DNA of 64,000 nucleotides. Origin: Chryseobacterium sp. R2A-55. GTDB lineage: Bacteria > Bacteroidota > Bacteroidia > Flavobacteriales > Weeksellaceae. The notes under the pieces were generated by a model, which did no database searches, had not been told where the DNA came from, and was given only the letters and a program-made list of their open reading frames with translations. A program made the translations under genes and the position numbers. The stretch lies in NCBI RefSeq assembly GCF_021401085.1, contig NZ_JACBFP010000007.1, positions 1-64,000 on the forward strand, given 5' to 3'. How positions within the stretch are numbered: the stretch's first letter is position 1; each line of letters starts with the position of its first letter. Below are positions 45,479 to 53,898 of the stretch, in pieces.

Positions 45479-48050
45479 GCTAAAAAACATCATTTCCAAA
45501 ATCCGCTGGAAAGAGATTCTCGCGGTACTCATCCTTTTTCTCGCTTTCGTCTTTTTCCGAAGTGAGCAAAAAGAGATGGCATCCATCATTCCTCAAATCA
45601 AACAAGCGAATTCTCTCTGGATCGTCATCGGGATTTTGCTCACGTTTTTGTATGTAGTTTTGCAGGCGTTGATGTATGTGGCAAGCTTCAACACGGTGGG
45701 AACGAAACTTTCGCTCCTTGACGGAATCGAACTTTTCCTGAAAAGAAACTTCCTGAGCGTTTTTCTTCCGGCAGGTGGAATTTCATCACTGGCATTCACA
45801 CCTAAACCGATACAAAGGAAAATTTTCGACAAAAAAAATATCCATAAAGCGAGTGCAATTTATGGCTTCATCGGAATTTTCACCGTTTTTTTGGTAGGAA
45901 TTCCAGTGATCGGTTACGCAGCGGTGATGAAAAAAAATTTTGGCGAATCCTGGTTTTGGCTGATCTTCGTCGGGATTTTTGTCGCACTGGTTTTTTTGCT
46001 CGTTAATTCATTAAGGACAAAGGGAATTCTTTATCAACTCACCGAAAAATATTTCCCAAAAAAAATTGACGATATCGATGAGATTTTCGGCAGTGAAATC
46101 AATCCACAAGGTTTTTATGTGACTATTTTTATTTCAGTCCTCATAGAATTTTGCGGAATCTTCCATTTGCTGATTGCCATGTATGCGTTTGGCGGTGAAG
46201 GATCGTTTTCTGCTGCCGCAGTAGGATACACGATTTCGGTCTTGCTGATGTTGGTTTCGCCCTTTTTGCGCGGTTTAGGCGCAGTGGAATTTTCGCTGAT
46301 CTATATTCTCGCCAATTTCGGCTTTTCGCACAGTCAGGGATTGGGAATCACTTTGCTGTATCGAATTTTCGAGTTTTGGCTTCCGCTGGTTTTAGGGATT
46401 TTTGCATTTCTTTGGCACGGCAGAAAATTGATTGCCAGAATTTTGCCGGCAGTGGCAATTTTCCTTTTGGGGCTCATCAACGTTATTTCCGTGATTACTC
46501 CGCCTTTAAAGGAAAGGTTGCATTTTTCGCAACTGTATTTTTCGGAAGGGATTCTGCATTTTTCAAAAATCCTCACCCTGATTGCCGGAATCTCGCTCAT
46601 CGTCACCTCAGCATATCTAATCCGTGGATTGAAACGGGGATGGTATTTCGCATTCTTCCTTGCCATTGTTTCACTTGCCGGGAACCTATTGAAGGCACTT
46701 GATTATGAGGAAGCCACAGTAGCGTTAATCATTATTTTAATTTTGGTTTTCACCCGAAAGGATTATGTGCTGAAAACCAGCAGAAAAGTTTTCAGAACAG
46801 GGTTTTCATGGATTATGGGGATTTTGGTAGCACTTGTGGCTTTCAATTTCCTGAGTTTTTATTTTATTGACCAACGCCATTTCGGTATTGATTTCACCTG
46901 GAAACAGGCACTTTATTACACTTTCCAAAATTTTCTGCTCTTTAAGGAAAATAATCTTTTGCCCAAGACAGGATTTGCACGTGATTTTGAATACCTGAAC
47001 TATTTTCTAGGGCTCTCATTTTGGATATTGCTGATATTTTCCCTTTTCAATGTCAGAAAAATTCCTGGTTCGAGGGAAGATTCCGACGATTTTGAGCAAG
47101 CCAGAAACCTGGTGCATCTTTTTGGAAATTCGCCTCTTGATTTTTTTAAAATTTCCAGCGAGAAACAGCTTTTCTTCTCTGAAGTTGAGGATGGCTTCAT
47201 TTCTTTCCGTATTGCGAACAATTTCGCTGTGGTGCTGGAAGAACCGGTTTGTGCTCCACCCCACAAAATATTACTGATTAAGGAATTTGAGGATTACTGC
47301 AAAAAAATTGGAATAAAACCCATCTATTATAGAATTGACGAAGGAAGTCTCTATCTTTTTAACGGCCTAAAAAAACAGAGACTCTTTGTAGGGCAGGAAG
47401 CGTTGATGCAAGTGGATGCTTTCAAACTTGAAGGAAAGGATAGAAAATCACTGCGAAACGGACTGAGTTCGCTGAGCAAAAAAGGTTACAAAACAGAGAT
47501 ACTCAGTGCACCGCAAAATGAAACACTTTTAGACCAAATCCAAAAAATTTCTGATGAATGGTTAAACGAATTCCAAAAATCGGAAATGGTTTTCTCCCAA
47601 GGAATGTTCAATAGGGAAGAAATCAGGAACCAAGACCTTATCGTACTGAAAAACAATCATGATGAAATTGAAGCATTTTTGAACATCATTCCGGATTTCG
47701 CGCCACAAGAATGTACCTACGATTTGATTCGCCGAACTACCGCAACACCCAACGGAAGTATGGACGCAATGATCGTGAAACTGGTGGAATATGCAAAATC
47801 AAAGGATTTCAAATACATCAATCTGGGACTTACTCCTTTAGGGGGTGATAAAATGCCGGACAATACTGCGGAAGAAATCCTGAAATTTGTCTATAACAGG
47901 ATCGGGAGTTTCAAACATTATCAAAGCTTGCGGGACTTCAAACAAAAATACGCAGACACCTGGGAAAACAAATACCTAATTTATGGCAGCGATTTTGATT
48001 TAGTGGGTATTCCGGCGGCTTTGAACAAAGTGATGAAACCGGCTCCATAA
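45471..48050 (+). CDS. MprF/LpiA-like aminoacyl-lipid synthase
   Basis: Protein of 859 residues. The N-terminal 540 residues hold about 13-14 membrane segments with the lipid-flippase blocks NFLSVFLPAGGISSLAFTPK and VGYTISVLLMLVSPFLRGLG. The C-terminal 300 residues are the DUF2156 synthase domain that transfers an amino acid from aminoacyl-tRNA to a lipid headgroup: FRIANNFAVVLEEPVCAPPH, LRNGLSSLSKKGY, MDAMIVKLVEYAKSKDFKYI NLGLTPLGG (two pieces). The start is TTG 45471; the next ATG (codon 32) would cut the first membrane segment. It overlaps the preceding gene by 8 bp. Substrate lipid and amino acid are not predicted by sequence. Confidence 0.9.
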   Translation: MDRLKNIISKIRWKEILAVLILFLAFVFFRSEQKEMASIIPQIKQANSLWIVIGILLTFLYVVLQALMYVASFNTVGTKLSLLDGIELFLKRNFLSVFLPAGGISSLAFTPKPIQRKIFDKKNIHKASAIYGFIGIFTVFLVGIPVIGYAAVMKKNFGESWFWLIFVGIFVALVFLLVNSLRTKGILYQLTEKYFPKKIDDIDEIFGSEINPQGFYVTIFISVLIEFCGIFHLLIAMYAFGGEGSFSAAAVGYTISVLLMLVSPFLRGLGAVEFSLIYILANFGFSHSQGLGITLLYRIFEFWLPLVLGIFAFLWHGRKLIARILPAVAIFLLGLINVISVITPPLKERLHFSQLYFSEGILHFSKILTLIAGISLIVTSAYLIRGLKRGWYFAFFLAIVSLAGNLLKALDYEEATVALIIILILVFTRKDYVLKTSRKVFRTGFSWIMGILVALVAFNFLSFYFIDQRHFGIDFTWKQALYYTFQNFLLFKENNLLPKTGFARDFEYLNYFLGLSFWILLIFSLFNVRKIPGSREDSDDFEQARNLVHLFGNSPLDFFKISSEKQLFFSEVEDGFISFRIANNFAVVLEEPVCAPPHKILLIKEFEDYCKKIGIKPIYYRIDEGSLYLFNGLKKQRLFVGQEALMQVDAFKLEGKDRKSLRNGLSSLSKKGYKTEILSAPQNETLLDQIQKISDEWLNEFQKSEMVFSQGMFNREEIRNQDLIVLKNNHDEIEAFLNIIPDFAPQECTYDLIRRTTATPNGSMDAMIVKLVEYAKSKDFKYINLGLTPLGGDKMPDNTAEEILKFVYNRIGSFKHYQSLRDFKQKYADTWENKYLIYGSDFDLVGIPAALNKVMKPAP

Positions 48051-48146
48051 AGAAAAGGAAGTATGAAAAATGACTTTGCACCAGATAAATCAGGAAAGTC
48101 TTCATTTGAATAGCCACTGGCAAAACCTGCTGAAAACTGATAAACA

Positions 48147-48854
48147 ATGAAAAATCCAATTAAAATTTTATCACTCCTTTCCTTTTTTTTCCTCATTTCC
48201 TGTGGGAATAAGAACGAATTTCCGGTGGCAGAATGGAATAGTAATAATAACGCAAAACCTGTGTTATTCTACATCAGCGGAGATGCCGGATTCAACTCCT
48301 TCTCGAAAAATTTCGGGCAAAATATGCATCGGTTTGGATATGACGTTTTCGCCTTGAACACCCGGAAATATTTCTGGACCAAACGAACTCCCGAAAGTGC
48401 CGCAGAAGATACCGAGAAATTTTTGAAGGAAATTACTGCCAAGCGCACCAATAAAAAAATCATTATCGTTGGGTTTTCTTACGGCGCTGATGTGGCACCA
48501 TTTATCTATAACCGATTTGATGCAGGTTTTAAGAAAAATATTCAAAACCTGGTCATCATCGGACCTTCCAAAGTGAATGATTTTGAAATTCACCTCGCCG
48601 AATATGTAACCGGCGAAAAAGAATACGGATTCAGCGTTTTGAATGAAATCAACAATGTGCGAAACGTTCCATTTACTTTGATTGTGAGTGATTTTGAGTT
48701 TTACCACTTCCCTATTTCGCAAATCATGCTGAAAAATTACAGTTTGCTTCACCTTCACGGCGACCATCATTACGGTGGCGACACCAAAAGACTTGCAGCG
48801 TTCGTGAATGCTAATTTGAATAAAAAAGTGAAGATGGAGCATGGTGGAAATTGA
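48147..48854 (+). CDS. AcvB/VirJ-like serine hydrolase lipoprotein
   Basis: Alpha/beta hydrolase of 235 residues with a lipoprotein signal (FFFLISC, Cys 19), so it faces the periplasm. The nucleophile is S111 in VGFSYGADV; the oxyanion loop is FYISGDAGFN at 41-50 and the catalytic His lies in LHLHGDHHYGGD (204-208). This is the VirJ/AcvB family. In Agrobacterium, AcvB hydrolyses lysyl-phosphatidylglycerol made by LpiA, the MprF homologue encoded beside it. Here it lies 96 bp after the MprF-like gene, which predicts the same synthase/hydrolase pairing. Confidence 0.88.
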   Translation: MKNPIKILSLLSFFFLISCGNKNEFPVAEWNSNNNAKPVLFYISGDAGFNSFSKNFGQNMHRFGYDVFALNTRKYFWTKRTPESAAEDTEKFLKEITAKRTNKKIIIVGFSYGADVAPFIYNRFDAGFKKNIQNLVIIGPSKVNDFEIHLAEYVTGEKEYGFSVLNEINNVRNVPFTLIVSDFEFYHFPISQIMLKNYSLLHLHGDHHYGGDTKRLAAFVNANLNKKVKMEHGGN

Positions 48855-48958
48855 GTAAAACAGGTCATTTAAAACTGAATCCACAATTTTTTCCGAACAT
48901 GGCCGTATCACTAAAAAAAACGTTTTTCACAAAATAACTAGTACAAAAACCCTCCGCA

Positions 48959-49441
48959 ATGAAATACTTAGTTCTAACTTCGATCATGCTTTTATGCTCC
49001 TGCAGCAAGCAAAATAGTGAAACAGAACATCTGCAAAACCAAATCGACAGTCTTCAGGCAAATGCCTACAAACCTGGATTTGGCGATTTTATGAGCAGCA
49101 TCCAGGTTCATCATAATAAACTGTGGTTCGCCGGAAAAAATGAAAACTGGAAATTGGCAGATTTTGAAATTACGGAAATTGAGGAAAATATAACCGACCT
49201 CAAAAAATTCTGCAAAGACCGGCCGGAAACGAAATCTATCGGAATGATTGACGTGCCTCTGGAAAACCTGAAAACCGCCATCAAAAAACAAAGTACCAAA
49301 GATTTCGGAGACGAATACTTGATTCTGACCAATACCTGCAATAGTTGCCATCAGAAAACAAAACATGAATATAATGTGATCACCATTCCTACCGCTCCAC
49401 CATATTCTAACCAAGATTTTAAACCTCAAAATGGAAAATAG
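48959..49441 (+). CDS. Haem-binding lipoprotein with one CxxCH
   Basis: Lipoprotein of 160 residues (LLCSC signal, Cys 13 or 15). Helical central region; a single haem c motif CNSCH at 127-131 near the C-terminus, as in cytochrome c'-like four-helix bundles (helices 25-125, haem in the last helix). A role in envelope electron transfer or gas binding is inference. The spacing to the hydrolase gene is 104 bp; a weak terminator follows. Confidence 0.75.
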   Translation: MKYLVLTSIMLLCSCSKQNSETEHLQNQIDSLQANAYKPGFGDFMSSIQVHHNKLWFAGKNENWKLADFEITEIEENITDLKKFCKDRPETKSIGMIDVPLENLKTAIKKQSTKDFGDEYLILTNTCNSCHQKTKHEYNVITIPTAPPYSNQDFKPQNGK

Positions 49442-49489
49442 ATTGCATCACGGTTTACAATGAGCAATCCTTTTAGCTTTGATTTTTTT

Positions 49490-49512
49490 GATTGAAAAAA
49501 CAATCGTTTTTT
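49490..49512 (+). terminator. Weak terminator
   Basis: Short stem GATTG/CAATC with A6 loop followed by T6, between the haem lipoprotein and mgtA. Confidence 0.4.
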
Positions 49513-49535
49513 CAGAAATCACCCTTGGAAAACTG

Positions 49536-49543
49536 TAATTTTG
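49536..49543 (+). promoter_or_regulatory. -7 element of mgtA
   Basis: TAATTTTG, a perfect match to TAnnTTTG, 38 bp before the mgtA ATG; the -33 element is not clear. Confidence 0.5.
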
Positions 49544-49581
49544 TATATTCTTCGTATCCAAACACTTGAGGACACCAACTG

Positions 49582-52269
49582 ATGAAACTCTTCTTCAAAA
49601 CCAAAATCATCCAACCGAAAATCAGTTCGGGTGACCATGTAATGCTGTTACAAAAAATTTCTTCAGTTTCGCCCGAAGAAGCTATTTTGAAGATGGAAAC
49701 CAGTCCCGACGGACTTTCGGCCGAAGCTGTACAAATCCGTTTACAAGAGTATGGTCCCAACGAATCCAATTACCAGAAAGCCCCGAAATGGTACCGACAG
49801 CTGCTCAATGCTTTTCTGAATCCGTTCACCTTTATCCTTATGGTAATCGCGGTGATCTCCTATTTTGTGGATAATGTAATGGCTGCAGCCAATGAAAAGG
49901 ATCCAAGCACGGTGATCATTATTTCCATCATGGTGGTATTCAGTGGATTGCTTCGGTTTTGGCAGGAATTCAGAAGCAATCGTGCAGCGGAACAGCTGAA
50001 GAAAATGGTCACCACTTCCACCACGGTGAAAAGGAAAAATAAGCAACCTGAAGAAATCTCGGTGACGCAGATTGTGCCGGGAGATATCATCAAACTTTCC
50101 GCCGGAGACATGGTTCCTGCAGATTGCCGAATCATCCACAGCAAGGACTTATTCTGCAGTGAAGCAATGCTGACCGGTGAAGCAATGCCCAATGAAAAAT
50201 CTTTTCAGGCCATTCCAAATGCGACCACACAAATTCCCTTGATGCTGGAAAACCTTTGTTTCATGGGAACGAACATTGTAAGCGGATCAGCAACTGCTTT
50301 GGTTTTGAAAACGGCGGCTCAAACTTATTTCGGGCAAATCAGTGAAAAAATCAGTGAAAAAGGTTCTGAAACTGAATTCGAAAAAGGAGTAAACAAGGTG
50401 AGTTACCTTCTGATCCGTTTTATGCTGGTTATGGTTCCGCTCATTTTTTTGACCAATGGTCTGATCAAAGGAAATTGGATGGAAGCTTTACTTTTTGCAA
50501 TAGCAGTAGCCGTGGGGATTATTCCCGAAATGTTGCCCATGATTGTGACCGCCAATCTTTCCAAGGGGTCTATCGCAATGAGCAAAAAGAAAGTCATCGT
50601 GAAACATTTGGATGCCATCCAAAACATTGGTGCCATGAATATTTTGTGCTGTGACAAAACGGGCACCATCACCAAAAATGAAATCGAGCTCGAAAAGCAT
50701 CTCAATGCCGACGGAAATGATGACAAAGAAGTTCTAAAATGGGCTTATCTCAACAGTTATTTTCAAACCGGGCTCCGGAATTTGATGGACGAAGCTGTGC
50801 TAAAGCACACTGAAGTGCAAGACCTCATTAACCTGGAGTCCGATTTTCAGAAAGTGGACGAAATTCCCTTTGATTTCGAGCGAAGAAGGATGTCTGTCAT
50901 TCTGAAAATGAAGAACGGAAAACAACTGCTCATCTGCAAAGGCGCAGTAGAGGAAACCATCGGTTTATGTACCAAATCATTTGATCCCGGTCCGGACAAA
51001 GAACTTCATATTGAACAGGACGCGCAGATTCCGTTAGATGAAAATGTGAAAAAGAAAATACTCAATATTTCAAAAGAAATGAATGAGGAAGGATTAAGGG
51101 TTTTACTCATCGCCATTCGTGAATTCGGAGAAGATCACCCGGCAAATTATTCCAAAAAAGAGGAATCAGAACTCACTCTGACCGGATTCATAGGATTCCT
51201 GGATCCTGCCAAACCTTCTGCAGGTCCCAGTATTGATGCTTTGAACCAACTGGGAGTAGAAGTGAAAATAATTACGGGTGACAATGATTTGGTTGCAAAA
51301 AAAGTGGGGAAAGACGTGGGATTACCAACTGATAAAATAATGCTCGGTGAAGAGTTGGAAAACCATGCGGATGAAGAACTTCAGAAAAAACTCATCGAAA
51401 CCGTGATTTTCGCAAAAATCAACCCGATGCAGAAATTGCGCATTGTAAATCTTCTCCGACAAGCTGGAAATACTGTCGGTTTTATAGGTGATGGCATCAA
51501 TGACGCAGCCGCACTGAAGGAAGCTGATGTGGGGATCTCTGTGGATTCGGCGGTTGATATTTCTAAGGAAAGTGCAGATATTATTCTGCTCGAGAAAGAT
51601 TTGATGGTGTTGCACGAAGGTGTTCTGGCAGGAAGGCAGACTTTTGGAAACATTGTCAAATACATTAAAATGGCGGCAAGTTCTAATTTTGGAAATATGT
51701 TCAGCATGTTAGGAGCAAGTGCGCTTCTGCCATTTTTGCCCATGCTTCCATTGCAAATTATCACCCAAAACCTGCTCTATGATTTTTCGCAATCGGCAAT
51801 TCCGTGGGATACCATGGACGAAGAATTTCTGGAGCAACCGAAAAAATGGGAAGCCGGAAGTATTCAGCGGTTTATGTTGTGGATTGGTCCCATCAGTTCG
51901 GTTTTCGATTATGTGACCTTTGCTGTGATGTTTTTCATCTTTAAAGCCAACAGTCCGGAACATCAGTCTTTGTTTCAAACCGGATGGTTTGTGGAAGGAC
52001 TTCTTTCTCAAACACTGATTGTGCACATGATCCGGACGCGGAAAATCCCGTTTATTCAAAGCTGGGCTTCAGCACCGCTAACTGCGGTCACCTCACTGAT
52101 CATGCTGATTGCAATCGCACTTCCCTTTACCCCTATTGCGGAATCGCTTAAAATGCAGGCACTTCCTATCGCCTATTTTCCATGGTTGGCGGGAATTTTG
52201 CTTACGTATTGTTTGCTTACACAACTGGTGAAAAATTGGTACATCAAGAAATATAAGGAGTGGCTATAA
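49582..52269 (+). CDS. mgtA: Magnesium-translocating P-type ATPase
   Basis: P3B-type ATPase of 895 residues that imports Mg2+. The actuator loop is MLTGEAMPNEKS, the phosphorylated Asp is D358 in CCDKTGTITKNE, the ATP domain has ICKGAVEE, and the hinge is GFIGDGINDAAALKEADVGI. About ten membrane segments, with the P3-type C-terminal set of six. The start ATG lies 38 bp after a -7 element. It seems to be transcribed alone or with the PepSY-like gene 34 bp later. Confidence 0.95.
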   Translation: MKLFFKTKIIQPKISSGDHVMLLQKISSVSPEEAILKMETSPDGLSAEAVQIRLQEYGPNESNYQKAPKWYRQLLNAFLNPFTFILMVIAVISYFVDNVMAAANEKDPSTVIIISIMVVFSGLLRFWQEFRSNRAAEQLKKMVTTSTTVKRKNKQPEEISVTQIVPGDIIKLSAGDMVPADCRIIHSKDLFCSEAMLTGEAMPNEKSFQAIPNATTQIPLMLENLCFMGTNIVSGSATALVLKTAAQTYFGQISEKISEKGSETEFEKGVNKVSYLLIRFMLVMVPLIFLTNGLIKGNWMEALLFAIAVAVGIIPEMLPMIVTANLSKGSIAMSKKKVIVKHLDAIQNIGAMNILCCDKTGTITKNEIELEKHLNADGNDDKEVLKWAYLNSYFQTGLRNLMDEAVLKHTEVQDLINLESDFQKVDEIPFDFERRRMSVILKMKNGKQLLICKGAVEETIGLCTKSFDPGPDKELHIEQDAQIPLDENVKKKILNISKEMNEEGLRVLLIAIREFGEDHPANYSKKEESELTLTGFIGFLDPAKPSAGPSIDALNQLGVEVKIITGDNDLVAKKVGKDVGLPTDKIMLGEELENHADEELQKKLIETVIFAKINPMQKLRIVNLLRQAGNTVGFIGDGINDAAALKEADVGISVDSAVDISKESADIILLEKDLMVLHEGVLAGRQTFGNIVKYIKMAASSNFGNMFSMLGASALLPFLPMLPLQIITQNLLYDFSQSAIPWDTMDEEFLEQPKKWEAGSIQRFMLWIGPISSVFDYVTFAVMFFIFKANSPEHQSLFQTGWFVEGLLSQTLIVHMIRTRKIPFIQSWASAPLTAVTSLIMLIAIALPFTPIAESLKMQALPIAYFPWLAGILLTYCLLTQLVKNWYIKKYKEWL

Positions 52270-52303
52270 GCTTCTGATCAACGAATATTTATAGACCAAA
52301 AAA

Positions 52304-52882
52304 ATGAAAACAACAAATGTATACACCGTTTTTGCAGCGGTCGGTTTACTGACCTTCCAGGCATGCAAACAGAGTAAAGAAAACGAACAGCATGAAATGA
52401 CCGAACAAACTTCGGAGCAGCAATCATCTGATGAAGCACTCAGCGTAAAACAAGGTGCAGAAGCCGCAGAATATCCAGGCGAGAACATTAACCTGGACAC
52501 CTTGCCGGCAAGCATACAGGAATTTATTTCTACCAATTATCCCGGATACAAAATGATCAGCGCAGTAAAAGACCCCCTTTGTTCCGGATTGGAAGCCATA
52601 GACGTCACCGTGGAAAAGCCCGACTCTCCCTCATTTTCCCTCATTTTTAAGATAGATGGGCAATTTCTGCAGCAGGAAAGCGATATCAGTTTAAGTGAAC
52701 TTCCAAAAGCTGTATCCAATCAACTCACTACACGTTTTAAAGATTCTACGCCAGATCAAAATGCCGAAAAACTCATCCTGGCCGATCAATCCATAAACTA
52801 TCAAGTAGATTTAACTAAAGGACAGCAAAAAAAAGAAGTCGTATTCAAGGAAGATGGAACCGTGGTCTGTTCTGAGGAATAA
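52304..52882 (+). CDS. PepSY-like domain lipoprotein
   Basis: Exported protein of 192 residues; signal MKTTNVYTVFAAVGLLTFQA ends before Cys 21, a lipobox-like site. A Glu/Gln-rich linker (22-60) is followed by PepSY-like repeats: LPASIQEFISTNYPGYKMIS, then an Asp/Ser-rich beta hairpin (FSLIFKIDGQFLQQESDI) and a second half ending VVFKEDGTVVCSEE. The family binds no known ligand. It lies 34 bp after mgtA and ends at a terminator. Confidence 0.8.
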   Translation: MKTTNVYTVFAAVGLLTFQACKQSKENEQHEMTEQTSEQQSSDEALSVKQGAEAAEYPGENINLDTLPASIQEFISTNYPGYKMISAVKDPLCSGLEAIDVTVEKPDSPSFSLIFKIDGQFLQQESDISLSELPKAVSNQLTTRFKDSTPDQNAEKLILADQSINYQVDLTKGQQKKEVVFKEDGTVVCSEE

Positions 52883-52899
52883 AATTTTTGAAATCCAAG

Positions 52900-52929
52900 A
52901 AACAGGAGTGATTTCGCTTCTGTTTTTTT
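52900..52929 (+). terminator. Terminator after PepSY-like gene
   Basis: 9-bp stem AAACAGGAG/CTTCTGTTT (one G-T), followed by T7. Confidence 0.8.
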
Positions 52930-53069
52930 ATTGAAAAGCCCCAGAAAATATTTGAAATTGAAGATGTCCCTACATCCAATGAATTTCATGATCCTTAATT
53001 CCTAATCCATAGAATTTCTGGCTGAAGACTTTATTTCGAAAGCACCCAAATCATTTAAAAATAAAAAAA

Positions 53070-53819
53070 ATGGAAAACCAAACCTTCAACAAAGTCGCAA
53101 AAATCACCTTGATTTTCTGGCTGATGAAAATTGTTGCCACAACTTTGGGGGAAACCTTGGGCGATTTCATTTCGCAAACGCTGAACCTGGGTTATTATGT
53201 CGGAATCAGTGTGACGGCAATTCTTTTCCTGATTTTCTTGGCAATGCAACTTTCCGTTAAAAAATATGTTCCGGCAGTTTTTTGGCTGGTTATTATCGGA
53301 ACCACGACTTTCGGAACAGAGATTTCAGATTTCATCGATAGAACCTTGAAAATAGGATATGCAGGAGGAAGCTCAATATTGGTCACCTGTTTGGCTGTCA
53401 CGCTTTTTCTCTGGTACAGAAAACACAGAAACCTTGAGGTTTATCCCATTTTCGAACGTTCAAAAGAGATGTATTTCTGGATCGCCGTTCTCTTTTCAAA
53501 TTCTTTGGGAACCGCATTTGGAGATTTCTTAGGTGACAATCTGGGATTCTCCTACTTTAACGGTGCGGTGATTTGCGGTGCAATCATCCTGGTCGTGGTA
53601 TTGATGCACTACTATACGAAAATCAACCACATTTTATTATTTTGGATCGCATTTATTTTCACCCGTCCATTTGGTGCCACCTTTGGGGATTTCCTTACAA
53701 AACCTTTGGCGAAAGGTGGGCTGGATTTAGGAACGCTGAACGCTTCAGTGGTTTCAATCATCATCATTTCTGTATTGATTTTTATAGCCCATAGAAAACA
53801 TTTACAAGAAGGTGCATAA
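53070..53819 (+). CDS. DUF347/COG4705 four-repeat membrane protein
   Basis: Membrane protein of 249 residues with about eight segments in four repeats. Each repeat begins with an aromatic-rich helix and a conserved TxGxxxGDF-type loop: TLGETLGDFIS, TFGTEISDFID, SLGTAFGDFLG, and PFGATFGDFLT. This is the DUF347 repeat. The recurring Gly-Asp pairs in membrane loops suggest cation or substrate binding, but no function is established. Confidence 0.85.
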   Translation: MENQTFNKVAKITLIFWLMKIVATTLGETLGDFISQTLNLGYYVGISVTAILFLIFLAMQLSVKKYVPAVFWLVIIGTTTFGTEISDFIDRTLKIGYAGGSSILVTCLAVTLFLWYRKHRNLEVYPIFERSKEMYFWIAVLFSNSLGTAFGDFLGDNLGFSYFNGAVICGAIILVVVLMHYYTKINHILLFWIAFIFTRPFGATFGDFLTKPLAKGGLDLGTLNASVVSIIIISVLIFIAHRKHLQEGA

Positions 53820-53875
53820 TGCGATTTTAATGAATTTTTAAATCTTTCAATCTATCATTTTATGGCTTAAGAAGC

Positions 53876-53883
53876 TAACTTTG
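53876..53883 (+). promoter_or_regulatory. -7 element of TonB receptor gene
   Basis: TAACTTTG matches TAnnTTTG and ends 15 bp before ATG 53899. It covers the alternative in-frame TTG start at 53881, which is therefore rejected. Confidence 0.55.
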
Positions 53884-53898
53884 TACTTTAAATCACAG

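Noticed and set aside
47000-47266. Minus-strand ORF within the MprF-like gene
   Set aside because: Antisense shadow of the synthase domain; no promoter and no known family.
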